Shown: positions 6,364 to 7,420 of the stretch, piece after piece | Layout: each line of letters starts with the position of its first letter | How positions within the stretch are numbered: the stretch's first letter is position 1 | NCBI GenBank assembly: GCA_937893785.1 | Contig: CALCSP010000316.1 | Coordinates: forward strand, 1 to 7,420 | Origin: an uncultured Verrucomicrobiales bacterium | Lineage (GTDB): Bacteria > Verrucomicrobiota > Verrucomicrobiia > Verrucomicrobiales > DEV007 | Reading direction: 5' to 3' | DNA length: 7,420 bases | The notes under the pieces: generated by a model | Told to the model about the DNA's origin: nothing | Database searches by the model: none | What the model saw: the letters and a program-made list of their open reading frames with translations, nothing else | Translations under genes and position numbers: made by a program

Positions 6364-7420
6364 ATGCTTTTATTCCGTCTAAAAATCACGTTCATGATGT
6401 GCCTATCGACAGTAATTTATGCCGTCGAAAAACCCAATGTGCTGCTCATCTTGGTTGATGACCTTAAGCCTGCGATAGGCTGCTATGGTGACAAGCATGC
6501 CAAGACTCCCCACATTGACCGGCTTGCCTCTCGCGGCAGCCGCTTTGACCTCGCTTACTGCAATCAGGCTGTCTGTGCGCCCTCACGCTTTACACTGATG
6601 CTCGGTTCACACTCAACCTCAACCGGCCTATACGGCCTTGGAAGTCACCTGCGCAAGTCTATACCCAACGCAGTAACCATGCCGCAACACTTTGCCCTGC
6701 ACGGTTACCGGACCGAGTCACTGGGGAAGATTTTTCACATCGGACACGGGAACGAGGGAGACCCTGAATCATTCTCCGTTCCCCATTTTAAGGATAAGGT
6801 TATCGAATACCTTGACCCGAAAAGCACCGATGGGGGAAAACTGACACGTGAAGAAGCCTTGTTCACCAACCAGAAGCTCGGCCAAATCCGCTCACTTCCA
6901 CGAGGGGCAGCATTTGAATCTCCCGTAGCAAAAGATACCGACTATGCTGACGGCCGCGTGGCAGAAGAAACAATTCGACGACTGCAAGCTGCTAAGAAAC
7001 GCAGGGTAGAAAATGGCACACCCTTCTTCATCGCGGCAGGGTTTGTTCGCCCCCACCTTCCCTTTTCCGCACCACAAAAATATTGGAACCTCCATGATCC
7101 CGATAAACTGCCGATGCCTGAATACGAGCAGTTGCCGAAAAATGCCCCTGCCTTAGCGGGAAAAAGGGGCGGCGAAATTGCCGCCTACGAGCCAGTTACT
7201 GCTGGCAACATTGGCAATGATCTGAAAAGGAAATTAATTCACGGTTATTATGCGAGCACCAGCTACGTTGACGCCCAAATCGGCAAGGTCATAAACGAGA
7301 TCGATCGCCTTGGACTCGACCAGCAGACCATAATCGTACTCTGGGGAGATCATGGCTTCCATTTGGGGGACCTCGGTATATGGACAAAGCATACCAATTA
7401 CGAGCAGGCGAACCGAATCC
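6364..7420 (+). CDS. Secreted iduronate-2-sulfatase-like S1 sulfatase, 3' partial
   Basis: The frame opens at ATG 6364 and runs through the window end, giving 352 visible residues; the C-terminal part is missing (inferred ~130-200 residues). A signal peptide covers ~1-20 (MLLFRLK, a hydrophobic core, then VIYA). The iduronate-2-sulfatase pattern is clear: VDDLKPAIGCYGD with Asp32-Asp33; NQAVCAPSR with formylglycine precursor Cys71 (codon 6574-6576); GKIFH at 121-125 in place of the GKWH of the arylsulfatases; GFVRPHLPF with His231; a HGYYASTSYVDAQIG helix at ~293-307; WGDHGFHLG with Asp329-His330; and Lys342 in WTKHTNYE. The second half of the active-site signature is altered: after CAPSRFTLM it reads LGS where most family members have LTGR/TGL. 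The CxPxR core needed for maturation is intact. Bacterial relatives of this type act on varied sulfated glycans, so iduronate is not implied as substrate. No Shine-Dalgarno sequence is visible. The 199-bp gap before it leaves open whether it shares the upstream transcript. Confidence 0.93.
   Translation, partial: MLLFRLKITFMMCLSTVIYAVEKPNVLLILVDDLKPAIGCYGDKHAKTPHIDRLASRGSRFDLAYCNQAVCAPSRFTLMLGSHSTSTGLYGLGSHLRKSIPNAVTMPQHFALHGYRTESLGKIFHIGHGNEGDPESFSVPHFKDKVIEYLDPKSTDGGKLTREEALFTNQKLGQIRSLPRGAAFESPVAKDTDYADGRVAEETIRRLQAAKKRRVENGTPFFIAAGFVRPHLPFSAPQKYWNLHDPDKLPMPEYEQLPKNAPALAGKRGGEIAAYEPVTAGNIGNDLKRKLIHGYYASTSYVDAQIGKVINEIDRLGLDQQTIIVLWGDHGFHLGDLGIWTKHTNYEQANRI

Noticed and set aside
6397..6402. 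Cys13 in the signal region of the third sulfatase as a lipoprotein Cys
   Set aside because: The preceding residues (FMM) do not fit a lipobox and the hydrophobic core continues past the Cys to a more plausible signal peptidase I site at VIYA.

Overview
The window most likely comes from a marine or otherwise polysaccharide-degrading member of the Planctomycetota/Verrucomicrobiota (PVC) group, and Verrucomicrobiota is my best guess. The evidence is a large HEAT-repeat protein carrying the PVC-type heme-binding (cytochrome c) domain next to several secreted S1-family sulfatases, a combination typical of these sulfatase-rich genomes. The assignment is an inference from gene content; there is no rRNA or other phylogenetic marker here.

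Layout: all five genes lie on the + strand and the window is almost fully coding. (1) 1-1962: C-terminal 653 residues of a HEAT-repeat/PVC-type cytochrome c protein whose beginning lies outside the window. (2) 1993-3411: exported arylsulfatase-type sulfatase. (3) 3408-4958: second exported sulfatase, overlapping the previous stop by an ATGA. (4) 4992-6164: galactokinase, apparently starting at TTG. (5) 6165-6363: 199-bp gap with no convincing element. (6) 6364-7420: third exported sulfatase, of the iduronate-2-sulfatase-like type, cut by the window end. Spacings of 30, -4 and 33 nt suggest that genes 1-4 form one transcription unit. The fifth gene may belong to it or may be separately expressed.

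How the genes fit together (inference): the three sulfatases carry N-terminal signal sequences and three different formylglycine motifs (CSPTR, CTPSR, CAPSR). They probably remove sulfate esters at different positions of one sulfated glycan outside the cytoplasm. The cytosolic galactokinase would phosphorylate released galactose for the Leloir pathway. Together this points to a sulfated galactose-containing polymer (carrageenan, agar/porphyran, galactofucan or a mucin/keratan-type glycan). The PVC-type cytochrome protein would add an extracytoplasmic redox step, but its N-terminal catalytic part is not visible. No glycoside hydrolase, transporter, regulator or sulfatase-maturating enzyme is present in the window.

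I see no RNA genes, mobile elements, CRISPR arrays or strong terminators. The gene set fits known PVC polysaccharide-utilisation loci, and I do not see a clearly new biological system. The points most worth a second look are the pairing of galactokinase with sulfatases, the co-linear cytochrome protein, and the altered sulfatase signature of the last gene.
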